A DNA stretch of 16,918 bases from Gammaproteobacteria bacterium (GTDB lineage: Bacteria > Pseudomonadota > Gammaproteobacteria > Granulosicoccales > Granulosicoccaceae): positions 1-16,918 of the forward strand of contig JAHQVR010000273.1 in assembly GCA_019634245.1 (NCBI GenBank). The letters are read 5' to 3'. The position numbers were made by a program, and so were the translations under genes. Positions 6,271-16,918 of the stretch are shown piece after piece; positions within the stretch are counted from its first letter, which is position 1, and each line of letters starts with the position of its first letter. The notes under the pieces are model-generated. The model saw only the letters and a list, made by a program, of their open reading frames with translations, searched no databases and was not told the origin of the DNA.

Positions 6271-7403
6271 GGAGGTAACACAACGGCCGAGTAGGTCGCT
6301 GTTAGTGTTGCACCGCTGGTGATATCGATACCGGTCCAATCAATCGTGTTGCCGCTGATGCTGAAACTGGTTCCCGGTGGCACGGCGATGGCGGTGACCG
6401 AACTAAATCCGCTCGGTACCAAATCTGCAACAGATGCATCGACAATATCAGCCGGTCCGAGGTTGCCTACCTCCAACGAAAATATGATGGTCTCGCCAAT
6501 ATTGGGAGTGCTGTTATCGACAGATTTCGTAACTAACAGATCCACTTCTTCATCGTCATCGAGTAGCGTCACCAGGGCTGTGTCAGTGGTATCAATGCCG
6601 TGAGTGGAGTTACTTAAGTTAAACAAACGTACGGTGAGTGTCTCATCACCCTCAGGAGCAAAGTCTGCAGTCGGCACAATGGTGATTGTTTGTGTGTCCC
6701 CGGCTTGCCCATTAAAAGTTAACGTTCCAGCGGACGTTGTATAGTCAGGATCAATCGTTGTCGCAGTGCCATCGTCGGTGGTGTATTCCACAGTAAACGG
6801 TACAAACCCTGAGCCGTCTCTAACATTGTGCGACAAAGTGGCAGTCACGGTTATCGGGCCACCATCTTCCCAGGCACTGACATCGGTTAAGGTTATGGCT
6901 TCGGCAACATCGGCGACGACAAGAAAGTCCACTGAGTCGCCATAGGCATTCGGACCACAACCGTCTGCTGGGTTTGTGTCGTTGTAGCTAAGCATCGCTC
7001 GGCCGCGGAACGTTGTGTCTTCAGTCACTGCGGGTACGGTGATGTTTTGGGTGACCGTACAACCCACCGGAGATGCTGTTGTGCTGAATGCACAACTCGA
7101 AGACCCTAACAGTTCAGGAGTCCCATCATTGTTGGTATCCAGCAGCAGCACGACGAATTCATTGTCGCCATTGGCGGCGGTCGGCGCACCGGGCGAGGCG
7201 GTATCTCCTACAGCGGTGGTGATACTTTGAACACTGCCAGACGGGTAGTCACCACCGATACCAGGTGCACCGGTGAGACTCTCATAGGTGTTAATGGAGT
7301 CGATAGCGCACAGGGCTACCGGTGTATAGCGTTGAGCATGGGCTGGACTGTACAACAGCAGGCCAATAGCTAGGCCGAGATGCGCACGGGTTGTCGGAAT
7401 CAT
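6267..7403 (-). CDS. Secreted protein with GEVED-like, Calx-beta and DUF11 domains
   Basis: I chose the ATG at 7403 (378 aa); a TTG at 7436 would add 11 residues before the signal peptide. Residues 1-23 form a Sec signal peptide with a hydrophobic core (LAIGLLLYSP) and an AHA-Q cleavage site. Residues 25-165 hold four cysteines (C32, C104, C115, C149; C21-C23 region has none) and end in an RGRAMLSY...GCGPNAYGDSVDF pattern like GEVED domains. Residues about 168-285 look like a Calx-beta repeat, with the acidic FAPEGDETLTVRL motif and a LLDDDE end that suggest calcium binding. Residues 288-378 are a DUF11 repeat (DLLVTKSVDN...GETIIFSLEVGNLGPADI). Such beta-rich modules usually form large surface proteins, but this one stops after one of each and has no sorting signal or anchor. 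It lies opposite to rsmG and parA, within an otherwise conserved block. Function unknown, probably extracytoplasmic. Confidence 0.85.
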   Translation of the reverse strand: MIPTTRAHLGLAIGLLLYSPAHAQRYTPVALCAIDSINTYESLTGAPGIGGDYPSGSVQSITTAVGDTASPGAPTAANGDNEFVVLLLDTNNDGTPELLGSSSCAFSTTASPVGCTVTQNITVPAVTEDTTFRGRAMLSYNDTNPADGCGPNAYGDSVDFLVVADVAEAITLTDVSAWEDGGPITVTATLSHNVRDGSGFVPFTVEYTTDDGTATTIDPDYTTSAGTLTFNGQAGDTQTITIVPTADFAPEGDETLTVRLFNLSNSTHGIDTTDTALVTLLDDDEEVDLLVTKSVDNSTPNIGETIIFSLEVGNLGPADIVDASVADLVPSGFSSVTAIAVPPGTSFSISGNTIDWTGIDITSGATLTATYSAVVLPP

Positions 7404-7530
7404 GTCGTTGTTGCTGGCAGGCTTCCTTTCCCACAATAGTGCTCAATTGGGTCGTTGAATTTAAAGGACAAGCTTCGTGCCAGAGCACCGGGTTCAATTG
7501 TGAAAAGTTGGAGAAAACCGTCTATTAATG

Positions 7531-7575
7531 GCGGTTAAGCGTTAATGTCTAACTAGCTGCTCGAGAATTAACCGC
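7531..7575. repeat. Inverted repeat upstream of parA, possible operator
   Basis: GCGGTTAA (7531-7538) and TTAACCGC (7568-7575) are perfect 8-bp inverted copies 29 nt apart, in the 213-nt divergent gap between the secreted-protein gene and parA. The right arm directly touches TTTACA (7576-7581), a fair -35 candidate, although no strong -10 follows at 16-18 nt. A binding site for a regulator of parA is possible. The same gap shows no other clear signal. Confidence 0.3.
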
Positions 7576-7616
7576 TTTACAACGCTACTTTCTCAAACAT
7601 GAATTAAACTCCGTCT

Positions 7617-8456
7617 ATGGGTCGAATCATTGCAGTGGCAAATCAAAAGGGTGGCGTGGGTAAAACCACCACTAGCGTCAATCTGGCAGCGGCCTTAGGT
7701 AGCATGCATAAGCGTGTTTTGCTTATCGACCTGGACCCGCAGGGCAATGCGACGATGGGCTGCGGGATTGATAAGCACGACATCGAGCAATCCATGCTGG
7801 ACATTCTGGTCGATGGTGTGCCGGTGGAACAGGTGTCTCTGCGCTCCGAAGCCAACCATTGCGATGTGCTGCCTGCCAATTCAGATTTGACGGTTGCAGA
7901 GGTTGAGCTCATGGATATGGAGGACCGAGAGCAACAGCTGAAACAAGCGTTAACCGCTGTCAAAGCCAACTACGACTTTATTTTCATCGACTGCCCGCCG
8001 TCGCTGAACATCCTGACGTTGAATGCTTTTGTGGCCGCGGACAGTGTCTTGGTGCCCATCCAATGTGAGTACTATGCGCTTGAAGGGCTGTCGGCGCTGC
8101 TTGATACGATTGAGGGCATTCGCGAAGCGGTGAATGACAATCTGGTGATCGAGGGGCTCCTTCGCACCATGTACGATGGCCGCAATAATCTCGGGGTAGA
8201 GGTATCCGCTCAATTAATGGAGCATTTCGGGGATGATGTGTTTCGAACCATCGTGCCGCGTAACATTCGGCTCGCCGAAGCCCCCAGTCACGGGATGTCG
8301 ATTGTGAAGTACGACAAACATTCGCGCGGCGCACTCGCCTATTTAGCCTTGGCGGGTGAAATTCTACGGCGCCGCGGCCGAGAACCTGTCTCACCTGCGC
8401 AGCTAACAACAGACGCTCAAACGAGCCCCAAAGTGGTGGATTCTGTAGATGGCTAA
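7617..8456 (+). CDS. parA: Chromosome-partitioning ATPase ParA (Soj)
   Basis: ParA is the deviant Walker ATPase that binds DNA non-specifically as an ATP dimer and, with ParB bound at parS, moves the replicated origin. The 279-residue length and the lack of an N-terminal HTH domain mark the chromosomal Soj type rather than a plasmid ParA. The deviant Walker A motif KGGVGKTT is at residues 11-18, the switch region DLDPQGNAT starts at about residue 38, and Walker B FIFIDCPPSLN is at about 121-131. The C-terminal part has RNIRLAEAPSHG, a family hallmark. The ATG at 7617 gives the standard MGRIIAVANQ N-terminus; a Shine-Dalgarno is hardly visible. The last 8 nt overlap parB, so the two are translationally coupled. 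Confidence 0.97.
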   Translation: MGRIIAVANQKGGVGKTTTSVNLAAALGSMHKRVLLIDLDPQGNATMGCGIDKHDIEQSMLDILVDGVPVEQVSLRSEANHCDVLPANSDLTVAEVELMDMEDREQQLKQALTAVKANYDFIFIDCPPSLNILTLNAFVAADSVLVPIQCEYYALEGLSALLDTIEGIREAVNDNLVIEGLLRTMYDGRNNLGVEVSAQLMEHFGDDVFRTIVPRNIRLAEAPSHGMSIVKYDKHSRGALAYLALAGEILRRRGREPVSPAQLTTDAQTSPKVVDSVDG

Positions 8457-9426
8457 AAAGCCTGCGATGGGTCGGAATCTAAATTCGTTGCTCGGGGGTC
8501 GGACCAAACCCAAACCGTCAGCGCGACCAACAGAGCGCCAAACTCAGCAGGATACGGCAGGTGATGTGGTCGAAGGTGTGGCGGTTGAGGCTGAAGAGGC
8601 GGCTCCTAAAACCGAGGTGCCAGCATCTGTACAAGGATTAGCCACAGGCGATAAGTTTCGCTTGTTGGGTGTTGACCAAATTACTCGAGGCAGTTACCAG
8701 CCACGGCAGCACTTTGATCCGGTGTTGTTGCAAGAACTGGCGGATTCCATAAAGGCACAAGGGTTGATCCAACCGGTGTTGGTCCGACCCTTTGGCGGCA
8801 AGTATGAATTGATCGCTGGAGAGAGACGCTGGCGCGCGGCGCAACTGGCGGGTATCGGCGATATCCCTGCCATCGTGCGTGAATTGGATGATGAATCGGT
8901 TGCCGCGGTGTCGCTGATCGAAAATATTCAGCGAAAAGATTTAAATCCGCTGGAAGAAGCGGCGGCACTCAGCCGGCTGTGCGATGAGTTTGGGATGACT
9001 CACGATGCGCTGGCAGAATCCATTGGCCGATCTCGTGCAGCCGTGTCCAATACGCTGCGCTTACTGGATTTGCACGATGAGCCCAAACGGCTATTGGAGG
9101 CAGGACAGCTCGACATGGGCCATGCGCGAGCGCTATTGGGTGCACCGTTGGAGGATCAGCCAGAGCTTGCGAAACGCATTGTGAATCAGCAACTTACCGT
9201 TCGAGCGGTTGAGAAATTGATTCGTGAGATGCGCACCGGAAAGCGCAACGGTACCAAAAGTGCTAGTACATCGAACGATCCGGATATTCGCAAACTGGAG
9301 CAGTCACTGGGTGAAAAACTCGGCGCTGGAGTTTCCATTAAGCACAAACAATCCGGAGCAGGGAAGCTGGAGATTACATACGGTTCCATTGATGAACTGG
9401 AAGGGATTTTGTCGCATATAAAGTGA
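8449..9426 (+). CDS. parB: Chromosome-partitioning protein ParB (Spo0J)
   Basis: ParB is a CTP-dependent clamp that loads at parS sites and spreads along DNA to form the partition complex. The 325-residue protein starts with the short ParA-activating segment (MAKKPAMGRNLNSLLGG), which carries the basic residues expected there. A variable linker follows (about 25-65). The N-terminal CTPase domain includes the GERRWRAAQLAG motif (from residue 124) and SLIENIQRKDLNPLEEA. A helix-turn-helix region (about 175-210, with SIGRSRAAVSNTLRLL) reads parS. The C-terminal dimerisation domain begins after the linker rich in Lys, Gly and Ser (about 265-280). The start overlaps parA by 8 nt. A stem-loop follows the stop directly, before the ATP synthase promoter. 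Confidence 0.97.
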   Translation: MAKKPAMGRNLNSLLGGRTKPKPSARPTERQTQQDTAGDVVEGVAVEAEEAAPKTEVPASVQGLATGDKFRLLGVDQITRGSYQPRQHFDPVLLQELADSIKAQGLIQPVLVRPFGGKYELIAGERRWRAAQLAGIGDIPAIVRELDDESVAAVSLIENIQRKDLNPLEEAAALSRLCDEFGMTHDALAESIGRSRAAVSNTLRLLDLHDEPKRLLEAGQLDMGHARALLGAPLEDQPELAKRIVNQQLTVRAVEKLIREMRTGKRNGTKSASTSNDPDIRKLEQSLGEKLGAGVSIKHKQSGAGKLEITYGSIDELEGILSHIK

Positions 9427-9463
9427 AGTGTTCTTTGGTCATCGATTACGGACCATGAGCACT
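9427..9463. terminator. Stem-loop after parB, possible terminator of the par operon
   Basis: AGTGTTCTTTGGTC (9427-9440) pairs with GACCATGAGCACT (9451-9463) across a 10-nt loop, with one G-U pair and a small internal loop. It starts at the base after the parB stop codon and lies before the atp promoter. There is no T run after it (TATTCACC follows), so termination may be weak or need Rho. Confidence 0.45.
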
Positions 9464-9479
9464 TATTCACCGAAAAGAC

Positions 9480-9488
9480 TGCTATAAT
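9480..9488 (+). promoter_or_regulatory. Extended -10 promoter of the ATP synthase operon
   Basis: TGCTATAAT is a perfect -10 hexamer (9483-9488) with the TGn extension. No good -35 hexamer is seen; ACTTAT at 9461-9466 (16-nt spacer) is poor, which fits an extended -10 promoter. The expected start of transcription is near 9494-9496, giving a leader of about 60 nt before atpI. It is the only strong promoter candidate between parB and atpI. Confidence 0.65.
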
Positions 9489-9557
9489 TTGCCCCGCGCA
9501 AAACCGGTGCAATGCGGTGCCACGCCCACTCCCAGGTCGGACTTTTGAGCCTTTGTG

Positions 9558-11147
<1,590 letters not shown>

Positions 11148-11174
11148 TCAACCGATAAGCCTTAGGAGTACGCA

Positions 11175-11645
11175 ATGAATATCAATGCAACTTTACTCGG
11201 TCAGGCCATCGCGTTCACCATTTTTGTGCTGTTTTGCATGAAATATGTGTGGCCGCCCATCATCACAGCTTTACGTGAGCGGCAAGCTAAGATTGCCGAA
11301 GGATTGGCCGCGGCTGAAGCCAGCTCGCAAAAGCGTGAAGAAGCAGAGGCCGAGATCGATTCGATGTTGACAGACGCAAAAGCACAGGCAGCTGAAATCG
11401 TCGCTGCAGCGCAAAAGCGTGGCAACGAGATTATTGAAGAGTCCAAAGAGACCGCACGTTCTGAAGGTGAGCGGCTCAAGGCATCGGCCCAGGCCGAAAT
11501 CGAACAAGAAGTGGTCAGTGCTCGTGAAACCTTGCGCAAGCAAGTGGGTTCAATTGCCGTTGATGGTGCCAAGAAAATTCTGGGTGCCGAAGTTAACGCC
11601 GATTCACATGCCAAGGTGCTGGATGACCTTGTTGGCCAGCTCTAA
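11175..11645 (+). CDS. atpF: F1Fo ATP synthase subunit b
   Basis: Subunit b dimerises to form the peripheral stalk that holds F1 to Fo. The 156 residues match E. coli in length. One N-terminal membrane helix (about residues 5-25, [20 protein letters not shown]) is followed by VWPPI and a long charged, alanine-rich helical stalk (about 30-140), typical of the family coiled coil. The ATG at 11175 is preceded by TAGGAG at a good distance. A gap of 27 nt separates it from atpE and 12 nt from atpH. Confidence 0.97.
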   Translation: MNINATLLGQAIAFTIFVLFCMKYVWPPIITALRERQAKIAEGLAAAEASSQKREEAEAEIDSMLTDAKAQAAEIVAAAQKRGNEIIEESKETARSEGERLKASAQAEIEQEVVSARETLRKQVGSIAVDGAKKILGAEVNADSHAKVLDDLVGQL

Positions 11646-11657
11646 GAGGCGTTAATC

Positions 11658-12194
11658 ATGGCCGACTTTACAACGGCAGCAAGGCCTTACGCAAAAGCGG
11701 TTTTTGAGCTTGCAAAAGAAGCAGGACACTATGACGAATGGTCCAGCCGGTTGGAATATCTAGCCGCGATTGTGACTCATCCGGATATGGCCTCGCGTCT
11801 CGATGCGCCGAATATTACGCAGGAAGATCGCGCCACGATGGTGGAGACCGTAGCGAGTGATGTTCTCGATGATAACGGCCGTAATTTTGTACGGTTGCTA
11901 TCAGAGAACAATCGTTTGGGCCTGATGGGCGATATCCATGGGATTTTTGAAGAGCTGCGCTCAGAAGCCGAAGGCGAAATAGAAGCCAACGTGACTTCCG
12001 CGTTTGAGTTGACCGATGAACAGCGCGACAAAATGGCCTCAGCTTTAAGCAAACGCCTCGATCGCAAGGTGCGCATTGTCAGTACGGTCGATAGTGAACT
12101 GATTGGCGGTGCCATCATTCAGGCCGGCGATCTTGTGATTGATGGATCTCTGAAAGGCCGTATGGGCAAACTAACTAACGCGTTAGCAAATTAG
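11658..12194 (+). CDS. atpH: F1Fo ATP synthase subunit delta
   Basis: Subunit delta joins the peripheral stalk to the top of F1. The 178-residue protein has the delta/OSCP layout: an N-terminal helical bundle opened by the signature TAARPYAKAVFELA, and a C-terminal half with KLDRKV-like and LIGGAIIQAGDLVIDGSLKG segments, the family's conserved end. The gene lies 12 nt after atpF. The 92-nt gap to atpA, unusually long for this operon, contains a perfect hairpin. Confidence 0.97.
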   Translation: MADFTTAARPYAKAVFELAKEAGHYDEWSSRLEYLAAIVTHPDMASRLDAPNITQEDRATMVETVASDVLDDNGRNFVRLLSENNRLGLMGDIHGIFEELRSEAEGEIEANVTSAFELTDEQRDKMASALSKRLDRKVRIVSTVDSELIGGAIIQAGDLVIDGSLKGRMGKLTNALAN

Positions 12195-12237
12195 CGAACG
12201 CAGCGGGAGAGCGAGCTAACAACAGGCTCGTCACCGC

Positions 12238-12258
12238 GATGATCGTGAAGCGATCATC
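12238..12258 (+). repeat. Perfect hairpin between atpH and atpA
   Basis: GATGATCG (12238-12245) and CGATCATC (12251-12258) form a perfect 8-bp stem with the 5-nt loop TGAAG. No T run follows, so termination is unlikely. It sits 28 nt before the atpA start codon, ahead of the GAAGAGG ribosome-binding site. It may protect or mark the mRNA between the membrane and F1 parts of the operon. Confidence 0.5.
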
Positions 12259-12286
12259 AACCAGATAAATTTGAAGAGGATTTTTC

Positions 12287-13828
12287 ATGCAACTCAATCC
12301 ATCTGAAATCAGTGAGCTGATTAAACAGCGGATCGGAAATTTTGAAGCATCAGCCGATGCTCGAACCGAAGGCACTATCGTCAGCTTGAACGACGGTATT
12401 GTGCGAATCCATGGCCTTACCGACGTTATGTCGGGTGAGATGATCGAATTTTCGAATGGAAAGTTTGGTCTTGCACTCAACCTCGAACGCGACTCTGTCG
12501 GTGCGGTGGTACTCGGTGACTACGAAGACCTCTCCGAAGGCGATAAAGTTAAATGTACCGGTCGAATTCTGGAAGTACCTATCGGTCCCGAACTTCTTGG
12601 CCGTGTGGTCAATCCACTGGGTGAGCCTATCGATGGCAAAGGCCCGGTTGAAACCAGTCAGACCGCTCCTATTGAGAAGGTAGCGCCTGGCGTAATCGAA
12701 AGACAGTCGGTTGACCAGCCGGTTCAAACCGGTTTGAAATCTATCGATGCGATGGTGCCGGTAGGTCGTGGTCAGCGAGAATTGATTATCGGTGACCGTC
12801 AGACCGGTAAAACGGCTGTCGCGATTGACGCGATCATCAACCAGAAAGGTACCGGTGTTAAATGTATTTACGTAGCGGTTGGTCAGAAGCAATCAACCAT
12901 CGCTAATGTGGTGACCAAGCTTGAAGAGCATGGCGCGATGGATCACACGATTGTAGTTGCCGCGGGTGCGTCAGATTCAGCAGCCTTGCAATTTATCGCA
13001 CCGTACTCAGGTTGCTCTATGGGCGAATACTTCCGTGATATCGGTGAAGATGCCCTGATTGTGTATGACGATCTCACCAAGCAAGCTTGGGCTTACCGCC
13101 AGGTATCATTGCTGTTACGCCGGCCACCGGGTCGTGAAGCTTATCCGGGTGACGTCTTCTATCTGCATTCACGTTTGTTGGAGCGCGCAGCGCGAGTCAA
13201 TGCAGAGTACGTGGAGAAATTCACCGACGGTAAAGTTAAAGGTAAAACCGGATCGTTAACCGCTCTGCCGATCATCGAAACACAAGCCGGTGACGTATCT
13301 GCATTCGTACCCACTAACGTGATTTCGATTACCGACGGTCAGATCTTCCTTGAAACCGATCTGTTTAATGCCGGTATTCGACCAGCCATCAACGCTGGTT
13401 TGTCGGTGTCGCGAGTAGGTGGTGCTGCACAAACCAAGATTATTAAAAAGCTGGGTGGCGGTGTTCGACTGGCTCTTGCACAGTATCGAGAACTGGCAGC
13501 ATTCGCACAGTTTGCATCGGATCTGGATGATGCGACTCGTCAGCAATTGGAGCGCGGTCAACGCGTTACCGAATTGATGAAACAGAAGCAGTATTCGCCT
13601 CTTTCTGTTGCTGAAATGGGTGTCACGCTCTATGCCGCTAACGAAGGCTACCTGGATGACGTAGACATATCCAAGATCACGAGCTTTGAAGATTCCATGC
13701 TGGCTCACTTTCGCAGTAATCATCAGGATATTCTCGATTCGGTTAACGAAGACGGCGACTGGAACGACAATATCGAAGCTGCGTTTAAGAAAGGCCTTGA
13801 TGCGTTTAAGGCTAACGGAACCTGGTAG
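12287..13828 (+). CDS. atpA: F1Fo ATP synthase subunit alpha
   Basis: Subunit alpha alternates with beta in the F1 hexamer and binds nucleotide at non-catalytic sites. Its 513 residues equal the E. coli length. Walker A is GDRQTGKT at residues 169-176, and the [29 protein letters not shown] segment around Walker B is intact. [11 protein letters not shown] contains the Arg that reaches into the catalytic site of beta. The N-terminal beta-barrel (about 25-95) and the C-terminal helical domain are complete. The ATG is preceded by GAAGAGG at a suitable distance. Long minus-strand open frames here are by-products of codon use. Confidence 0.98.
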   Translation: MQLNPSEISELIKQRIGNFEASADARTEGTIVSLNDGIVRIHGLTDVMSGEMIEFSNGKFGLALNLERDSVGAVVLGDYEDLSEGDKVKCTGRILEVPIGPELLGRVVNPLGEPIDGKGPVETSQTAPIEKVAPGVIERQSVDQPVQTGLKSIDAMVPVGRGQRELIIGDRQTGKTAVAIDAIINQKGTGVKCIYVAVGQKQSTIANVVTKLEEHGAMDHTIVVAAGASDSAALQFIAPYSGCSMGEYFRDIGEDALIVYDDLTKQAWAYRQVSLLLRRPPGREAYPGDVFYLHSRLLERAARVNAEYVEKFTDGKVKGKTGSLTALPIIETQAGDVSAFVPTNVISITDGQIFLETDLFNAGIRPAINAGLSVSRVGGAAQTKIIKKLGGGVRLALAQYRELAAFAQFASDLDDATRQQLERGQRVTELMKQKQYSPLSVAEMGVTLYAANEGYLDDVDISKITSFEDSMLAHFRSNHQDILDSVNEDGDWNDNIEAAFKKGLDAFKANGTW

Positions 13829-13840
13829 GGGTAACGGCCA

Positions 13841-14704
13841 ATGGCTAGCGGCAAAGAGATACGCACGCAGATCTCGAGTATTCGAAATACTCAAAAGATC
13901 ACCAAGGCAATGGAGATGGTTGCTGCCTCCAAGATGCGTAAAGCACAGGATCGAATGGCGGCCAATCGCCCTTATGCCACTCGTATGCGCAGTGTTATCG
14001 GTCACGTAGCGTCAGCAAACATCGAGTATCACCATCCCTACTTAATGGATCGGCCCGAGATCAAACGGGTCGGTTACATCGTTGTGTCTACCGACCGAGG
14101 TTTGTGTGGCGGTTTAAACACCAATGCGTTTAAAGTGGCTGTGGCTTCTATGAAGAAGTACTCCGAACAAGGCGCAGAGATCGATGTTGTCACTATCGGT
14201 AAAAAAGCTCAGAGTTTTTTCAACCGTATGGGTGCCAACATTGTCGGGCAGGTCGCTGATCTGGGTGATACCCCCGAATTGCAAACCTTGATTGGTGCCG
14301 TCAAAGTGATGTTGGATGCTTACGACGAAGGCCGTATCGATCGGTTGTTTATCGTGGAGAATGAGTTTGTTAATACGATGACTCAGTCTCCTCAATTAAC
14401 TCAATTGCTACCGGCTGAACCCGATGTGGACGAAAAGTTACAACATCATTGGGATTACATCTACGAGCCTGATTCAAAGACTGTTGTCGATCATTTGATG
14501 AGTCGTTACATGGAGTCTTTGGTATACCAGGCGGTTATCGAAAATATCGCCTGCGAAATGGCTGCACGAATGATTGCAATGAAAAGTGCATCGGATAATG
14601 CCGGTGACTTGATAGATGAATTGCAGCTCGTTTATAACAAGGCCCGACAAGCCGCGATCACTCAGGAAATTTCTGAGATCGTCGGTGGTGCGGCGGCGGT
14701 ATAA
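13841..14704 (+). CDS. atpG: F1Fo ATP synthase subunit gamma
   Basis: Subunit gamma is the central shaft that turns in the alpha-beta hexamer. Its 287 residues equal the E. coli length. The N-terminal coiled-coil helix is clear ([20 protein letters not shown], then [15 protein letters not shown]). The conserved [10 protein letters not shown] segment lies near residue 85, and the C-terminal helix ends with the family motif [22 protein letters not shown]. The gene starts 12 nt after atpA, with a GGGG-containing ribosome-binding region. Confidence 0.98.
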   Translation: MASGKEIRTQISSIRNTQKITKAMEMVAASKMRKAQDRMAANRPYATRMRSVIGHVASANIEYHHPYLMDRPEIKRVGYIVVSTDRGLCGGLNTNAFKVAVASMKKYSEQGAEIDVVTIGKKAQSFFNRMGANIVGQVADLGDTPELQTLIGAVKVMLDAYDEGRIDRLFIVENEFVNTMTQSPQLTQLLPAEPDVDEKLQHHWDYIYEPDSKTVVDHLMSRYMESLVYQAVIENIACEMAARMIAMKSASDNAGDLIDELQLVYNKARQAAITQEISEIVGGAAAV

Positions 14705-14735
14705 ACGGACGATTACGAATACTTACTTTAGATAA

Positions 14736-16142
<1,407 letters not shown>

Positions 16143-16144
16143 TC

Positions 16145-16558
16145 ATGGCGACCCTTCAAGTGGACGTCGTGAGTGCGGAAGAAGCTATTTTTAGCGGTGA
16201 GGCCGATATGGTTGTGGCCTCAGCTGAAATGGGCGAAGTGGGTATTGCTGCAGGCCATACCCCCTTTATCACGCGCATACGTCCCGGTGAATTGCGTGTC
16301 AAGGTACCCGGAGAATCAGAAGATTTAAACATCTATGTCTCTGGCGGTATTCTCGAAGTGCAACCCTACGTGGTCACGGTACTTGCCGATACGGCACTGC
16401 GCGTTGATGACATTGACGAAGCTGCTGCACAAAAAGCGAAAGAGGAAGCCGAAGCTGCTCTGTCCGGAAAAGCCGGAGAAATCGACTACAGTGCAGTACA
16501 AGCTCAACTCGCTGAAGCCTCTGCACAGCTACAGCTGATCAAAAAGCTGCGAAAATAA
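16145..16558 (+). CDS. atpC: F1Fo ATP synthase subunit epsilon
   Basis: Subunit epsilon binds gamma and the c-ring and restrains ATP hydrolysis. The 137 residues form the usual N-terminal beta-sandwich (about 1-85, including GEVGIAAGHTPFITRIRPGEL and YVSGGILEVQPYVVTVLADTA) and a C-terminal helical hairpin (about 88-137) that can extend to inhibit the enzyme. The start is 2 nt after the atpD stop. It is the last gene of the operon; glmU, a frequent neighbour in gammaproteobacteria, is not next. Confidence 0.97.
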   Translation: MATLQVDVVSAEEAIFSGEADMVVASAEMGEVGIAAGHTPFITRIRPGELRVKVPGESEDLNIYVSGGILEVQPYVVTVLADTALRVDDIDEAAAQKAKEEAEAALSGKAGEIDYSAVQAQLAEASAQLQLIKKLRK

Positions 16559-16571
16559 ACCCCTTCGTTAC

Positions 16572-16603
16572 GATCCCATCTCACATCTTCGTGAGGTGGG
16601 GTC
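16572..16603 (+). terminator. Terminator hairpin of the ATP synthase operon
   Basis: GATCCCATCTCAC (16572-16584) pairs over 13 bp, including two G-U pairs, with GTGAGGTGGGGTC (16591-16603) around a 6-nt loop. It begins 13 nt after the atpC stop. The following AGTAATTATT is T-containing but not a pure T run. A second, smaller hairpin (CTCGCGAT at 16630-16637 with ATCGTGAG at 16644-16651) follows. Confidence 0.75.
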
Positions 16604-16835
16604 AGTAATTATTCCTAAAAGAACCTCGCCTCGCGATAAAGCCATCGTGAGCCTCAACCGCACCGTGCTATAAAACACGTTCCCGCTGAAACGTCTTTTG
16701 CATTTTGTGTGCTCCATAGTGTCTTCACAAACAGCGCAACAATCCAATGTCTGATTATTACAATCTATGTTAGTTAGTGTAATACTGATTAAATATATAG
16801 TAAAATAAAAACCTCGAAAAGAAGGAGAAATTGCG
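16604..16835. other. Non-coding gap after atpC, with an A/T-rich segment before the next gene
   Basis: This 232-nt stretch has no convincing gene. It contains the second hairpin at 16630-16651 and an extended -10-like TGCTATAAA at 16666-16674. A very A/T-rich segment covers about 16741-16820, probably the promoter region of the gene that starts at 16836. I could not choose one promoter with confidence. Confidence 0.4.
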
Positions 16836-16918
16836 ATGGATCCAATTACCTCAATCGATTCTGCCAATGAGTTCTCCCACCTGTCCAAGCAAGAACTTGA
16901 ACAAGAGCTCACACAACA
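16836..16918 (+). CDS. Start of an unidentified protein, 3' truncated by window edge
   Basis: An ATG at 16836 is preceded by a strong AAGGAG (16822-16827) with 8 nt spacing, and the frame stays open to the end of the window. The 27 complete codons give a polar, acidic start (MDPITSIDSANEFSHLSKQ, then ELEQELTQ) with no signal peptide and a probable helix. The length is too short for a family call. It follows the ATP synthase terminator and an A/T-rich region, so it is probably transcribed separately. Confidence 0.6.
   Translation, partial: MDPITSIDSANEFSHLSKQELEQELTQ

Noticed and set aside
7404..7436. Alternative TTG start at 7436 for the secreted protein
   Set aside because: It would add 11 polar and charged residues before an otherwise standard signal peptide, and TTG has no better ribosome-binding site than the ATG at 7403.
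13256..14005. Minus-strand open frame of 249 codons across the atpA-atpG junction
   Set aside because: It lies opposite two full-length conserved subunits, has no recognisable domain or ribosome-binding site, and is explained by codon use of the sense genes. The 180-codon frame at 12350-12892 is rejected for the same reason.

Overview
The window is a stretch of a gammaproteobacterial chromosome with balanced base composition. The core block from 3723 to 16558 is mnmG-rsmG-(inserted secreted protein)-parA-parB-atpI-atpB-atpE-atpF-atpH-atpA-atpG-atpD-atpC. This order, with chromosomal parAB and mnmG-rsmG next to the ATP synthase operon, is typical of gammaproteobacteria close to the replication origin. 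The F1Fo subunits match the Escherichia type closely in length and motifs (alpha 513 aa, b 156 aa, gamma 287 aa). I do not see enough to name a genus.

Region 1 (1-1422) holds the 3' end of a hybrid histidine kinase with a C-terminal receiver domain, followed on the same strand by an OmpR-family response regulator. Region 2 (1423-3645) is accessory. It has a class I SAM-dependent methyltransferase and two small related proteins of unknown function on the minus strand, then a small DUF1127-type protein on the plus strand. The three small-protein genes share a promoter-like architecture: two 7-bp repeats spaced by 4 bp, 9 bp upstream of a CGATAMT box, 39-42 nt before the start codon. The three minus-strand genes also share a nearly identical ribosome-binding and start segment. 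This is the least explained and most interesting part of the window.

Region 3 (3646-9426) contains mnmG (tRNA wobble uridine modification) overlapping rsmG (16S rRNA m7G methylation), then a minus-strand secreted protein with GEVED-like, Calx-beta and DUF11 domains. The chromosome-partitioning genes parA and parB follow, overlapping by 8 nt. No convincing parS site was found. mnmG has a perfect TATAAT box 6 nt before its ATG, which suggests a leaderless transcript.

Region 4 (9427-16620) is the complete ATP synthase operon. It begins with an extended -10 promoter after a stem-loop behind parB. The order is Fo (I, a, c, b), then delta-alpha-gamma-beta-epsilon. There is an A/T-rich leader before atpE, a perfect 8-bp hairpin between atpH and atpA, and a 13-bp terminator-like hairpin after atpC. 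The window ends with the first codons of an unidentified gene with a strong ribosome-binding site. No RNA genes, insertion sequences, CRISPR arrays or phage genes were recognised.
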